Shown here: positions 36,111 through 46,529 of the stretch, piece by piece
Layout: the number at the start of each line of letters is the position of its first letter
Numbering within the stretch: the first letter of the stretch is position 1
NCBI RefSeq assembly: GCF_900109825.1
Contig: NZ_FOBL01000006.1
Coordinates: forward strand, 25,324 to 89,323
Direction: 5' to 3'
From: Alkalibacterium putridalgicola
GTDB lineage: Bacteria; Bacillota; Bacilli; Lactobacillales; Carnobacteriaceae_A
Length of the DNA stretch: 64,000 bases
Made by a program: the position numbers and the translations under genes
The notes under the pieces: generated by a model
What the model saw: the letters and a program-made list of their open reading frames with translations, nothing else
Databases searched by the model: none
Told to the model about the DNA's origin: nothing

Positions 36111-37589
36111 TCAGTAGTTTTTCAAATGTTCTTGTTTTATACGGTGCATCTCTTTAAGTGGTTCAGATAATTTCTGATAGAGTTCGTATTGCTTGCGGTA
36201 TAATTGAACGACTTTAGCATTTGGTTCAATTGTAATTTCTTCCGTCCCCATTCTTTCCATTTGACCTTTAATATCTAGCTCACTCACTAGTACTGCTCCT
36301 AAACATGAACTTTCGAACTGATTAGAGAGTATGATCGGTTTATTAAAAATATCAGCTGTCATTTGTTTCCACAATGAAGAATGTAAATAACCACCTGTGA
36401 CTTTAACGTTTTTACACTTACCTCCAGATTTTTCCAAGATTTCTAAAACCACAGTTAAATTATACAGGACTCCTTCCATCAAAGCTCTCACAAAATGTCC
36501 TTTTGAATGGGTTGCATCTATCCCAATAAACTGCGCCTTTACTGACCCATCCCAAAGAGGAGCACGTTCTCCATTCAAGTATGGATAAAACATTAGACCA
36601 TCGGATCCAGGGTCAACTCCCTCAGCCAGTTTATTCAACTGTTCATAATTCAATGAAAGAATATCTGCCAGCCACTGAAATGCATTGCCTCCATTATTGA
36701 CACCCCCTCCGACTACCCATCTGTTTTTAGATAAATAGTAGCAAAATGTACGTCCTTTAGGATCTAGAATGATTTTATCAGTTACCATTCTTAGTGCTCC
36801 GCTCGTTCCGATAGTCATCGCCACTTCATTGATCCCTACAGCATTTAAGCCTAAATTAGCCAGACATCCGTCGCTCGCCCCTATGACTAGGACCGTATCA
36901 AGAGAAAGGCCAGCTTTGTTATACATATCTTCAATGCTTTGAGTATAGACATAGTCGGTGTCAACAGGATCAGAAAATACCTGTCGATCTAGACCGATAA
37001 ATCCAAGAATCTTTCGATCCCAGTCTAAGGTCTGTAAATTAAATAGCCCGGTTGCTGAAGCTATAGAATAATCGATTTTCCATTCACCTGTAAAAAGATA
37101 CAGAACATATTCTTTGATACCTACAATGTGCTCAGCTTTCACCAGAAGTTCTGGGTAATTCTTTTTCAACCATAGCAGTTTACTAAATGGAGACATCGAA
37201 TGAATAGGAGTCCCCGTTCGTTCATAAACCCAATGAAGATCACCCTCATGCCTCGTTGTTTCCAGCACATCATTTGAACGATTATCTGCCCATGTATAAA
37301 CGGGCCCCAAAGGTTTACCTTCAGATGAAAGAAGTAAAGTACTGTGCATGGCACTTGAAAAAGATACCGATTTGACTTGTTTTCTGATATCCTCGTTATT
37401 CTGAAGCAACTGCTGAATAACAGATGTCACAGCGCCAACAATATGTTCTGGATCCTGTTCAGCCATCCCTTCGACAGCACGCAAAGTGGGATAAGAACCT
37501 GTTGCTGTTTTTACAACAGCTAACTGCCCGTTGTATAAAACTCCTTTAGTACTCGTTGTCCCTATATCTATTCCGATTCTATACTCCAT
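36111..37589 (-). CDS. gntK: Gluconokinase (FGGY family)
   Basis: 492 residues. The FGGY signs are the N-terminal IGIDIGTTSTKGVLY phosphate loop, TWADNRS near residue 105 and the C-terminal VKVTGGYLHSSLWKQ segment. The overall type is that of Bacillus GntK, making 6-phosphogluconate from gluconate, rather than xylulokinase, judged mainly from the upstream 6-phosphogluconate dehydrogenase. It is 9 bases after gnd. No gluconate permease is nearby. Other sugar acids cannot be excluded. Confidence 0.88.
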   Translation of the reverse strand: MEYRIGIDIGTTSTKGVLYNGQLAVVKTATGSYPTLRAVEGMAEQDPEHIVGAVTSVIQQLLQNNEDIRKQVKSVSFSSAMHSTLLLSSEGKPLGPVYTWADNRSNDVLETTRHEGDLHWVYERTGTPIHSMSPFSKLLWLKKNYPELLVKAEHIVGIKEYVLYLFTGEWKIDYSIASATGLFNLQTLDWDRKILGFIGLDRQVFSDPVDTDYVYTQSIEDMYNKAGLSLDTVLVIGASDGCLANLGLNAVGINEVAMTIGTSGALRMVTDKIILDPKGRTFCYYLSKNRWVVGGGVNNGGNAFQWLADILSLNYEQLNKLAEGVDPGSDGLMFYPYLNGERAPLWDGSVKAQFIGIDATHSKGHFVRALMEGVLYNLTVVLEILEKSGGKCKNVKVTGGYLHSSLWKQMTADIFNKPIILSNQFESSCLGAVLVSELDIKGQMERMGTEEITIEPNAKVVQLYRKQYELYQKLSEPLKEMHRIKQEHLKNY

Positions 37590-37598
37590 AACAACTTC

Positions 37599-38501
37599 TT
37601 AGTCCTCCTTCTTAAATATTGCATGCCCTCCAAAACCATTCCGGAGTGAAGCAACCACTTTTTCCCCATATTTATCGTCATCCGTTGAAGAGTATCTAAC
37701 CATTAACGATTGAGCAATGACAGGGACCGGTACCTGCATTTTTAATGCTTCTTGAACTGTCCATTGACCTTCTCCAGATGATTGAACGACACCTTCGATA
37801 TCGTCAAGACGACCATTAGCACTTAAAAAGTCAAAAGCCAATTCCATTAACCAGCTTCTGATAACTGATCCGTTATTCCATACTTTTGCTACTTTTTCCA
37901 TCTCAAAATCATACTCTGCATGTTTCAAAACATTAAAACCTTCACCGATCGCTTGCATCATGCCATATTCCACACCATTATGGACCATCTTCAAATAATG
38001 GCCACTACCACTCGGACCCGCATATAAATAGCCATCTTCAACATTTATAGAAGTAAAGATTTCCTCAATTTCTGTAAATGCTTTTTCGTTTCCACCAATC
38101 ATCATACACGCACCATTTCTAGCCCCGGAAACACCACCGGATGTTCCAACATCAAAAAACTGAACATTGTTTTCTTCACATTCCATACCGCGACGTTTCG
38201 AGTCTTCAAAGTGAGCGTTCCCGCCATCTATAATGTAGTCCCCGGCGTGCAGATGTGCTTTAACTTTTTGAAATACTGATTCTGTTATCTCCCCAGCCGG
38301 TAACATCATCCAAATTATTTTTCGATCAGTAAACCGTGACAGCAAGTCAGGGATCGATTGTGAAAATTGAATCCCTCTCGCTTTCGCTTCCTCACTCAAA
38401 GTCAAATCAGCATCCATTCCCAATACACGATATCCCTGTTCCACCATATTTTCTGCTAAATTCAAACCCATCTTCCCTAAACCGATTACTCCTACTTCCA
38501 T
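37599..38501 (-). CDS. gnd: 6-phosphogluconate dehydrogenase, decarboxylating, NAD-type (short form)
   Basis: 300 residues, the short GnD form (YqeC/GntZ-like), not the 470-residue NADP form. The Rossmann motif GLGKMG is at residues 7-12, GGNAHFEDSKRR and FDVGTSGGVSGARNG follow, and the catalytic KMVHNGVEYGMMQ segment carries Lys and Asn. It oxidises 6-phosphogluconate to ribulose-5-phosphate and CO2. AGGAGGAG precedes the start. Transcribed with gntK, possibly by readthrough from the glv genes. Confidence 0.9.
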   Translation of the reverse strand: MEVGVIGLGKMGLNLAENMVEQGYRVLGMDADLTLSEEAKARGIQFSQSIPDLLSRFTDRKIIWMMLPAGEITESVFQKVKAHLHAGDYIIDGGNAHFEDSKRRGMECEENNVQFFDVGTSGGVSGARNGACMMIGGNEKAFTEIEEIFTSINVEDGYLYAGPSGSGHYLKMVHNGVEYGMMQAIGEGFNVLKHAEYDFEMEKVAKVWNNGSVIRSWLMELAFDFLSANGRLDDIEGVVQSSGEGQWTVQEALKMQVPVPVIAQSLMVRYSSTDDDKYGEKVVASLRNGFGGHAIFKKED

Positions 38502-38529
38502 CTTCTTCTCCTCCTAATTTTCATGAGTA

Positions 38530-38554
38530 AAGGGCCGGATTTTATCCGGCCCTT
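38530..38554 (-). terminator. Hairpin between glvA and gnd
   Basis: AAGGGCCGGAT pairs perfectly with ATCCGGCCCTT around TTT. The minus-strand tail (TACTC) is not a T-run, so it may attenuate or protect an mRNA end instead of ending transcription. Confidence 0.55.
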
Positions 38555-38597
38555 CGCTATTTATCATACTAAGCAGTCATTTCCCATCAGATAAGCA

Positions 38598-39953
<1,356 letters not shown>

Positions 39954-41543
39954 TTATTCTTCTACAGGTTTGCGATTCAGTACGGTATCGACTGCTTTTC
40001 GAATTTTAGTTACTTGCAGACCATACACCACTTGTACATTGTTTCCTTTTTTCATAATCCCACTTGCGCCTGTTTCGTTTTTCAATATACTCTCATCGAT
40101 AATGTCTGGATTAAGAAGTGTCAAGCGTAAACGCGAATAACAATTAGTAACAGTTTCAATGTTTTTATCTCCGCCTAATGCACTTACGATAGTGTGGGCC
40201 AGTCCTAAGTCGTCTACAGATTCATTCCCTTTTGCTTTTTTCTCTTTATAATCTTTTTTAGAATATAACCGTGTTTCACCTTCTGCATCTTCTCGACCGA
40301 TTGTTTTATAATTGAAAACCTTGATCAGAAAACTGAAGAGGAAATAATAGATAGCAAAGAACAATAATCCTACAGCAACATACATTGGCCATCCAGTACG
40401 GTCTATCCCAAGAGGGACATTATATAGTAGAAAATCCATAAACCCGTTCGGTCCGATAGCCCTGACATTTAGTAAATTCAATACAACCATACTCAGTCCG
40501 CTTAAACCGGCATGTACCACGAACAACAACGGTGCCACAAACATAAAAGCAAATTCGATTGGTTCAGTTACACCGGCAAGAAAAGATGTTACAGCCGCCG
40601 GAATCAGAATAGCTTTTGCTTTTGCTTTATTCTCAGGCTTAGCTCTATGGTACATAGCTAAACACGCACCAATCAAACCAAACATTTTTGAAATACCACG
40701 TGCATCCCAAATTACACTTGGTGCAAGCAGACCACCGTCTGGGTTGGCTATTTCGGCAAAATAAATATTACGTGCGCCTTCAAATATTTCTCCTCCGACT
40801 TCAGCTATACCACCTAATTCACTGTACAAGAATGGGGTATAAACTAAGTGATGCAACCCAGTTGGAATGAGCAGGCGTTCAAGAGCACCATACAAGAAGA
40901 GCCCGAAGTTCCCGCTTTGATTTATTACCAATCCCAAACTTCTGATACCAGCTTGGAAATAAGGCCAGATAGTTGTAAATATAATAGCTAATAGAACAAC
41001 GACTGGGATCAACACGATAAATACAAAACGTGTTCCTCCATAGATTTGAAAGGCATTGTTAAATTCGGTATCTGCAAACCGATTATGAACGATCGCCGTT
41101 GCAATTCCTAAGAAAATACCCAGAAACACACCCATATCTAGTATCTGCACACCTAATACCATTGTTTGTCCAGTACCTTGCAGACTACCTTCGATTAACA
41201 TTCCCTGGATGCCCATATAGCCATTCATCGCATTGATAAAAACTAAATAGCCAAGTAAAGCAATGAATCCAGCTTCCGACTTCTTCTTGTTAGCCAAACC
41301 AACTGCCAGCCCTACCGCAAAGACCAAACCTAGATTGACTAGTATCGAAACAAGCGATCCTGATAAAATCGTCCCGAATCCTTTAGTGATTGGATTATCC
41401 AAAAAAGGAACGACTTCAAGTAATCGTGCATTCGTAAATAAATTACCGATGGCAATCAAAATACCAGCGATCGGTAATATTAACACGGGTATAAACATCG
41501 CTTTTGAAAATTTCTGCATTGTATCCATAACTCTTTCTTTCAT
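39954..41543 (-). CDS. glvC: PTS alpha-glucoside enzyme IICB (GlvC/MalB type)
   Basis: 529 residues: EIIC membrane domain (about 1-420; includes the AGVTEPIEFAFMFVAP active loop) then an EIIB domain with the phosphorylated Cys in TVTNCYSRLRL near residue 470. It imports and 6-phosphorylates alpha-glucosides. No EIIA domain is attached, so EIIA-Glc (crr at 10.9-11.4 kb) probably supplies phosphate. The ATG at 41543 follows GGAGGG; the frame upstream runs through the promoter. Confidence 0.92.
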   Translation of the reverse strand: MKERVMDTMQKFSKAMFIPVLILPIAGILIAIGNLFTNARLLEVVPFLDNPITKGFGTILSGSLVSILVNLGLVFAVGLAVGLANKKKSEAGFIALLGYLVFINAMNGYMGIQGMLIEGSLQGTGQTMVLGVQILDMGVFLGIFLGIATAIVHNRFADTEFNNAFQIYGGTRFVFIVLIPVVVLLAIIFTTIWPYFQAGIRSLGLVINQSGNFGLFLYGALERLLIPTGLHHLVYTPFLYSELGGIAEVGGEIFEGARNIYFAEIANPDGGLLAPSVIWDARGISKMFGLIGACLAMYHRAKPENKAKAKAILIPAAVTSFLAGVTEPIEFAFMFVAPLLFVVHAGLSGLSMVVLNLLNVRAIGPNGFMDFLLYNVPLGIDRTGWPMYVAVGLLFFAIYYFLFSFLIKVFNYKTIGREDAEGETRLYSKKDYKEKKAKGNESVDDLGLAHTIVSALGGDKNIETVTNCYSRLRLTLLNPDIIDESILKNETGASGIMKKGNNVQVVYGLQVTKIRKAVDTVLNRKPVEE

Positions 41544-41576
41544 ACTTTTTCCCTCCAATATATTTAAGTTGAACTT

Positions 41577-41605
41577 AGTGTATCGAGAAACCGTTTCAAT
41601 TAAAA
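41577..41605 (-). promoter_or_regulatory. Promoter of the glv operon with GAAAC-GTTTC dyad
   Basis: Minus-strand TTTTAA (41600-41605), 17-bp spacer, TACACT (41577-41582). The spacer contains the dyad GAAAC-C-GTTTC (41587-41597), a likely regulator site between -35 and -10. Related GAAAC/GTTTC pairs occur in the terminator at 41624-41653. Confidence 0.55.
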
Positions 41606-41623
41606 GGCTTTCACGACATGAAA

Positions 41624-41653
41624 AAACGTGTTTCACTATAACGAAACACGTTT
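41624..41653 (-). terminator. Terminator of the RpiR gene (may also act as operator)
   Basis: AAACGTGTTTC pairs perfectly with GAAACACGTTT around 8 bases; the minus strand continues with TTT. Each arm also resembles the GAAAC-GTTTC dyad in the glv promoter. Confidence 0.75.
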
Positions 41654-41760
41654 CAGGATAAACCTATGACATAGCATTTACCATAAATTTATCAACACTT
41701 CATAGAAACTCAAACGAACGAATTGATATTTAAAATAAGTACTGCTTTATTTTTTGATTT

Positions 41761-42531
41761 TTAATTTTCTTCTATTACTTCATTTAATTCTTTTAAGTAA
41801 ACACTGAGTAAGTACTCAATGAGTAATAAAGTAAATGGAAAAAAAGTATTAGGAAGCAGGTTCCTGTCGTCTAACTTATGCTGATCGGTAATCTTAAAAT
41901 TCAACTCACTGCATTTAGCTATCCGATTGGGTGTTTCTTTTGTAAAGGAAACGGTATAAATACCAGCTTTTTTAGCGGTATGCATTTTATCAAGAACACC
42001 TTGGGTTTCGCCGGATTTAGAAACAGCTACAAAAACTCCTATGTTCTTTAAATTGTTCTCTAACACCCCCACTGAATCCAAAGAAGTAGCTATAATAACC
42101 TGTTTTCCAAGTAATAGTAATTTTTTATATAAATACTCAGCTGTTATAGCAGAAAATCCTGCGGCATAGATGAAAATAACTTTTCCCTCTAAGCAAAGTA
42201 CTTTCTCTACAAATCTATCTATCTTCTCAGATGAATTATGTTGAAAAACTAATGAACCCTCGAGTTCGAAAAAACCCTTTTCATCATTTTCCTCAGTTTC
42301 CTCTTCGGTATTAACCAGTGGTAACAGATGATAATACAAATCAATAAAGCCAGTATAACCTAATTTTTTTGATAATCGAATCACACTTGCAGGTGATGTA
42401 AAATTCTCTTTTGCGATTTGTCGTACACCTTTTTGAAGAACACAGTCCATGTTCTCCAATATGTATTGAAGTAATTGTTCATCCAACTCTGAAAGTGCTT
42501 TTCCTTGAACTATTTTAGTTATATCAACCAC
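41761..42531 (-). CDS. RpiR/MurR-family regulator of the glv operon
   Basis: 256 residues: an RpiR-type helix-turn-helix domain (about 1-80, with TSPASVIRLSKKLGY as recognition part) and a SIS sugar-phosphate-binding domain (about 100-240, with FIYAAGFSAITAEYL and VSKSGET). Its position and type match GlvR, the RpiR-family regulator of the Bacillus glv operon; activator or repressor cannot be told. A -10 box TATACT lies at 42564-42569 on the minus strand. Transcribed apart from glvC by the terminator between them. Confidence 0.87.
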   Translation of the reverse strand: MVDITKIVQGKALSELDEQLLQYILENMDCVLQKGVRQIAKENFTSPASVIRLSKKLGYTGFIDLYYHLLPLVNTEEETEENDEKGFFELEGSLVFQHNSSEKIDRFVEKVLCLEGKVIFIYAAGFSAITAEYLYKKLLLLGKQVIIATSLDSVGVLENNLKNIGVFVAVSKSGETQGVLDKMHTAKKAGIYTVSFTKETPNRIAKCSELNFKITDQHKLDDRNLLPNTFFPFTLLLIEYLLSVYLKELNEVIEEN

Positions 42532-42820
42532 AGTTATCTTCTCCTTATTTTTATCTCACAACAAGTATATCGAAAATCTCTAATAATAAAAGGCTTATTT
42601 CCATTGTACTCTTTGTGAGGAATCTATAATCGATTATCATTAGAATGATTGTTTCCTTTTTCTGAACTTATTTTCATGTCAGAAGAGAGCAAAATTGCTT
42701 AGCCATAACGCCGGCATTGATTGATACTACATTATTAGCGAGCCATTAAACAGCAGGTCTTGGGATCGTTTTATGGATAATCTATGAAAAGTCACTGATT
42801 AAACAACAGTTAACAGACAA
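42532..42820. other. Intergenic region without recognised gene
   Basis: This holds the RpiR promoter area at its left end. In the rest I see only AT-rich sequence with small palindromes (AGCAAAATTGCT, AATCGATT) and no supported gene or clear 51-bp periodicity. Confidence 0.6.
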
Positions 42821-42852
42821 AAAAGGCTGAGACTTTTTGTCCCAACCTCTTT
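42821..42852 (-). terminator. Terminator of the sugar ABC importer operon
   Basis: On the minus strand GAGGTTGGGAC pairs with GTCTCAGCCTT (with G-T pairs) around AAAAA, then TTTTTT. It lies 30 bases past the permease stop. Confidence 0.8.
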
Positions 42853-42881
42853 CATGTCTGGTCATATTATTTTTTAATAGG

Positions 42882-43730
42882 TTACTGTTTGATACTTCCG
42901 GCTGTAACTCCGCCGATAATGTAACGAGACAGAAAGGCATAGAGGAAGAGCAACGGTACGACGGATAATGTGATACCCATATACATGGCTCCATACTCTG
43001 TCTTATATCCATCCGTGGTCAGTAACTGCACCAGCATTGGCAAGGTGTACATCGAACGGTCATTGATTAGGATCAATGGAAGCAAGAAGTTATTCCATGA
43101 TGCGATGAATGAGAAAATAGCCATCGTAGCCAGAGCGGGGCGCATCAACGGTAAAATGATGCGGTGGAAGATGAAAATTTCACTCGCCCCATCTACACGA
43201 GCCGAGTCGACTAAGGCCGGATGGTAGATCGTCTCCAGATATTGTTTCATGAAGAAGACGGTCGGTGCACTCGCCACAGAAGGTAATATCAGTGGAATAT
43301 AGTTATTCAGTAAATCCATGTTTGCCATGAATTTATAGAAACCGATGATACTTACCTGTGTCGGGATCATGATCAGCAAGAGGATGATTCCCCAGATGAG
43401 TTTTTTACCTTTGAACTCATAAACGATGAACGCATAAGCCGTCAGGGATGAAAAATACAAACTCAAAATTGTTGCACTTGCAGCGATAAAGAATGAGTTT
43501 CCGTACCCTTGAAAGATATTGAAACCTTGATCTCGCAAGTGTGTCCAGTTAGACCAGGCCGAGTCGCTTGGAATAAGTGAAAGTCCCTGCTGGATTTCAG
43601 GAGCGGATCGGGTTGCATTGACGATCACGACCCAGAAAGGTATGATACTCAACAGTGTTAACAAGGCAAAGAATACATAGATCAGTGTGCGCTGCGCCTT
43701 CACAGTTTTTGGATTGCCTGTTTCGTACAT
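42882..43730 (-). CDS. Carbohydrate ABC transporter permease, MalG type
   Basis: 282 residues with six membrane helices and the EAA loop DSARVDGASEIFIFHRIILP, where the ATPase docks. Third gene of the importer, 3 bases after the first permease. The CUT1 type suits oligosaccharides; the XylR operator upstream points to xylo-oligosaccharides. No ATPase gene is present in the window, so a shared MsmK-like ATPase is inferred. Confidence 0.92.
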   Translation of the reverse strand: MYETGNPKTVKAQRTLIYVFFALLTLLSIIPFWVVIVNATRSAPEIQQGLSLIPSDSAWSNWTHLRDQGFNIFQGYGNSFFIAASATILSLYFSSLTAYAFIVYEFKGKKLIWGIILLLIMIPTQVSIIGFYKFMANMDLLNNYIPLILPSVASAPTVFFMKQYLETIYHPALVDSARVDGASEIFIFHRIILPLMRPALATMAIFSFIASWNNFLLPLILINDRSMYTLPMLVQLLTTDGYKTEYGAMYMGITLSVVPLLFLYAFLSRYIIGGVTAGSIKQ

Positions 43731-43733
43731 AGC

Positions 43734-44708
43734 CTATTTCACTCCTTTCACGGATTTTCTAGCTTTTTTGTCTCGGAAACTGTTAAAGATAAACAAGCTT
43801 AAAATAGAGGTCATAATAAGGAGGAAAACAGATGCAGTTGACGCAACGTTTAAGTTTCTTCCGCCCTGGAATGCTTGTTTGTAAATAAAGATCATCATGG
43901 TTTCAACTGATTGTGCCGGTCCTCCACCTGTCAGCAGGTAAGGGATATCGAATATCTGCAGACCACCGATCAGAGAGGTGACCAGTACATAAAGCGTGAT
44001 CGGCTTCATCAATGGCATGGTGATTTTTGTGAATGACTGCCAGTCCGTTGCACCATCAACTCGCGCAGCGTCGAACAGGTTCTCATCAATACCTAAGATA
44101 CCAGCCTGCAGAACGATGGTTGTCTGACCATACCACATCCAGAATTGAATGAAGGAAACGATCAAACGTGTCCCGATGACACTTCTGAAAAAGTCGATCG
44201 GTGAACTGATCAGTCCCCAATCCATCATGATCAGGTTCAGCGGTCCACGTGGATAGCTGAATAAAGAGCTGAATATCAAGGCTACTGATGCAGCAGTGAT
44301 GATATTCGGGAGATAGAACATACTTTTAAAGAATCCTGTCGCCTTTAGATTCATCCTCCTGTTTGTAAACCAGTAGGCCAAGATGAAGGCTAAAATGATC
44401 TGCGGGAAAAAGTTGACTAACCACAGAATAGTCGTGTTGAATACTGATCTTCTGAACAATTCATTGTTATACAGTCTCTCGAAGTTCTGGAACCCGACAA
44501 AGTTTGCCTCGGTAGCCCAGCCTGCCAGATCGGTAAAGGATAAATAAATCGTATAGAACATCGGATAAAAGTTAAAGATCAGGAAAAATATGAAGAAAGG
44601 CGCCACAAAGAAATATCCCCATTTGTTCGCATCTTTTCTTTTTGCCAAATTTTTAGGTCTTTTTGTAATTGCTTTGCTTTCTGTTGTCGTATCAGATGAT
44701 GTTGCCAT
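43734..44708 (-). CDS. Carbohydrate ABC transporter permease, MalF type
   Basis: 324 residues. After a basic cytoplasmic N-terminus (about 1-30) there are six membrane helices and the EAA loop DAARVDGATDWQSFTKITMP. Forms the membrane channel with the MalG-type partner. A strong hairpin separates it from the binding-protein gene, which may give more binding protein than permease. Confidence 0.92.
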   Translation of the reverse strand: MATSSDTTTESKAITKRPKNLAKRKDANKWGYFFVAPFFIFFLIFNFYPMFYTIYLSFTDLAGWATEANFVGFQNFERLYNNELFRRSVFNTTILWLVNFFPQIILAFILAYWFTNRRMNLKATGFFKSMFYLPNIITAASVALIFSSLFSYPRGPLNLIMMDWGLISSPIDFFRSVIGTRLIVSFIQFWMWYGQTTIVLQAGILGIDENLFDAARVDGATDWQSFTKITMPLMKPITLYVLVTSLIGGLQIFDIPYLLTGGGPAQSVETMMIFIYKQAFQGGRNLNVASTASVFLLIMTSILSLFIFNSFRDKKARKSVKGVK

Positions 44709-44733
44709 AATATCTCCTTTCCATGTAGTGGAT

Positions 44734-44775
44734 AAAGTGCAGTGAACGCTTGCGATAAGCGTCCAGCTGCACTTT
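44734..44775 (-). promoter_or_regulatory. Intercistronic hairpin between binding protein and permease genes
   Basis: AAAGTGCAG/CTGCACTTT forms the outer stem and ACGCTT/AAGCGT an inner stem. No T-run follows on the minus strand. Such hairpins commonly protect the 5' cistron mRNA from 3' exonucleases. Confidence 0.7.
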
Positions 44776-44801
44776 CCTTGTGCTACACTTTTATACTATT
44801 T

Positions 44802-46142
44802 TTAATCCACCTGCAGGTTAGGATAGAGGTTTTGAACTTCCAGTTTGAAAGCTTCGATTGCTTCTTCTTGAGTCACTTCGCCTTTAGAGTAAGGTGTCAG
44901 TGCCAAGTCGTCGAAAGCTCCAGAAATGGTTTGGTCGTATTCCGTAATGATCGAACCGTCGATTGCTGGAATAGCATCAGCAAATGCATCGTAGTGATTT
45001 TGTCCACCCAGGAATTCTTCTTCATAATCTCCACGGACTTCTTCTACAACACCTTCATGCGAAACAACGTCTCCGGTTTCTTCTGCCCATGTTCTCATAA
45101 AGTCTTCACTCGTTGTCAGCCATTCAACTAACTGAGCGGCTTCTTCCTGCATATCGGACGTTTGAGTGATCCCCATCCATGTACCACCACGGAAGTATGA
45201 AGTTGGTCCTGTTACCATTCTCCAGTTCCCTGCTGTTTCATCAGCATTTGGTTTCAGCCAGAAGTGCATGCCCCATGTCGGCAGGCTGTAACCCATGACT
45301 TCATCACCATTCATCGCTGCGAAGTATTCTTCTCCCTGTGGATCTGCATCCATCATCAGACCTTCGTCTACCATGGTTTTGGCTGTGTCTAGAAGTTCGT
45401 ACAACTGGTCATCGATGACTAATGTGTCATCTACTACCCAGCCTTGTTCACGGGACATATAGTAAGGGTGGTTCAAGTCACCACGACTGGACACCATATA
45501 TACGGATCCGTCTGTGGCCTCTTTTAAGTCACGTGCTGTATTCAGGAATCCGTCCCAGTCACTGATAGCTGCCTGCATATCTTCAGGAGATTCGATTCCT
45601 AAGTGCTCACTTGCAAGATCTTGACGGTAGAAGAATGCGCCTGGCGTTGTCTGCCAGGAGTTTGCAACGAATGTACCGTCTTCCTGTGTACCGATCTCTT
45701 TTACATAATCAAATGTATTTTCAGCACCTGAAGCAATCCCTTCGAACTGGCTCAAGTCTACAAGCATGCCTGACTCGACATATTTTTTAACAAAGGCCTG
45801 CTCAGCAAAAATGACATCCGGAGCACTATCTGTACCAAAAACAGGGTCTAACTGAGTTTCAAACTCTTCGGTAGGAACTTCAGAAATATTGATTTCATAA
45901 TCTAAATCAGGAAATTCTTCAAGATAGTAATCATTGATCATCGTTGCAGCTTCATCAGTAAACGTCCAGACATCCAGGACACCTTCGCCGCCGGTCGTAG
46001 GCGCTTCAAACGCCTCGCCGTCTTCTGTTTCAACGACTTCTTCATCAGTTGCCCCTTCATCAGCTGTATCGCCGTTTCCGCACGCTGCCAATGTTAGCGC
46101 TGACATTGTTGCTAATCCTAAAAACCATTTTTTATTTAACAT
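44802..46142 (-). CDS. Sugar ABC transporter substrate-binding lipoprotein (CUT1)
   Basis: 446 residues with lipoprotein signal ending LTLAAC (Cys21), an acidic linker and a large two-lobed binding domain (GVLDVWTFTDEAATMIND at the start of the fold). First gene of the importer. The operon promoter carries a XylR operator and a cre-like site, and a xylanase gene lies directly upstream, so xylo-oligosaccharides are the likely ligands; the sequence itself does not prove it. Confidence 0.9.
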   Translation of the reverse strand: MLNKKWFLGLATMSALTLAACGNGDTADEGATDEEVVETEDGEAFEAPTTGGEGVLDVWTFTDEAATMINDYYLEEFPDLDYEINISEVPTEEFETQLDPVFGTDSAPDVIFAEQAFVKKYVESGMLVDLSQFEGIASGAENTFDYVKEIGTQEDGTFVANSWQTTPGAFFYRQDLASEHLGIESPEDMQAAISDWDGFLNTARDLKEATDGSVYMVSSRGDLNHPYYMSREQGWVVDDTLVIDDQLYELLDTAKTMVDEGLMMDADPQGEEYFAAMNGDEVMGYSLPTWGMHFWLKPNADETAGNWRMVTGPTSYFRGGTWMGITQTSDMQEEAAQLVEWLTTSEDFMRTWAEETGDVVSHEGVVEEVRGDYEEEFLGGQNHYDAFADAIPAIDGSIITEYDQTISGAFDDLALTPYSKGEVTQEEAIEAFKLEVQNLYPNLQVD

Positions 46143-46325
46143 GAATATCCCTCCAAATTATAATGTGAGTGTCCAATCAGAAAACGTCCCCTGTTTTTTT
46201 TCGATAGTACTCCTCCTTTTAACTCCTTCTTCTACTTGTTCAATGTAAGTTAAACCAATAAGTAATCGATTTCATTTTAGAAGAAGATTTAATGTGAAGC
46301 GTTTACATACCTGATTAAAAATTAT

Positions 46326-46352
46326 ATTAGTTTGTTCGTCTGACAAACTAAT
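46326..46352 (-). promoter_or_regulatory. XylR operator (xylO)
   Basis: ATTAGTTTGT-N7-ACAAACTAAT is a perfect 10-bp inverted repeat. Half sites and 7-base gap agree with the known XylR operators of Bacillus and lactobacilli (TTAGTTTGT...ACAAACTAA). It lies just downstream of the promoter, where a repressor would block it. No xylR gene is in the window. Confidence 0.9.
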
Positions 46353-46362
46353 AGCGGTTACA
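46349..46362 (-). promoter_or_regulatory. cre-like site for CcpA
   Basis: TAATAGCGGTTACA matches the cre consensus TGWAANCGNTNWCA at all but two fixed positions. It overlaps xylO by 4 bases and sits near the transcription start. A weaker relative, TGTGAAGCGTTTACA, occurs at 46293-46307. Confidence 0.65.
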
Positions 46363-46367
46363 TGTAT

Positions 46368-46396
46368 ATAATACCTTCTTGTTTGCTGAAATGCAA
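46368..46396 (-). promoter_or_regulatory. Promoter of the xylo-oligosaccharide importer operon
   Basis: Minus-strand TTGCAT (46391-46396), 17-bp spacer, TATTAT (46368-46373). The leader to the start codon is about 220 bases long. Confidence 0.8.
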
Positions 46397-46501
46397 TAGT
46401 TTTTTCAACATTCATTTCAACACATGACAGTTTTGGGCTAAAAAATTACTAAAGTTACAGAAAAACGCTAATTTAATAATATATACTTGAAAATAGACGA
46501 C

Positions 46502-46529
46502 AAAAAAAGAGAGCACACAGTCTCTCTCT
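46502..46529 (-). terminator. Terminator after the xylanase gene
   Basis: AAGAGAG/CTCTCTT stem with TTTTTTT tail on the minus strand, adjoining the stop codon. Confidence 0.75.

Noticed and set aside
46293..46307. Second full cre, TGTGAAGCGTTTACA
   Set aside because: Only the right half fits the consensus well; kept as a weak relative, not as a feature.
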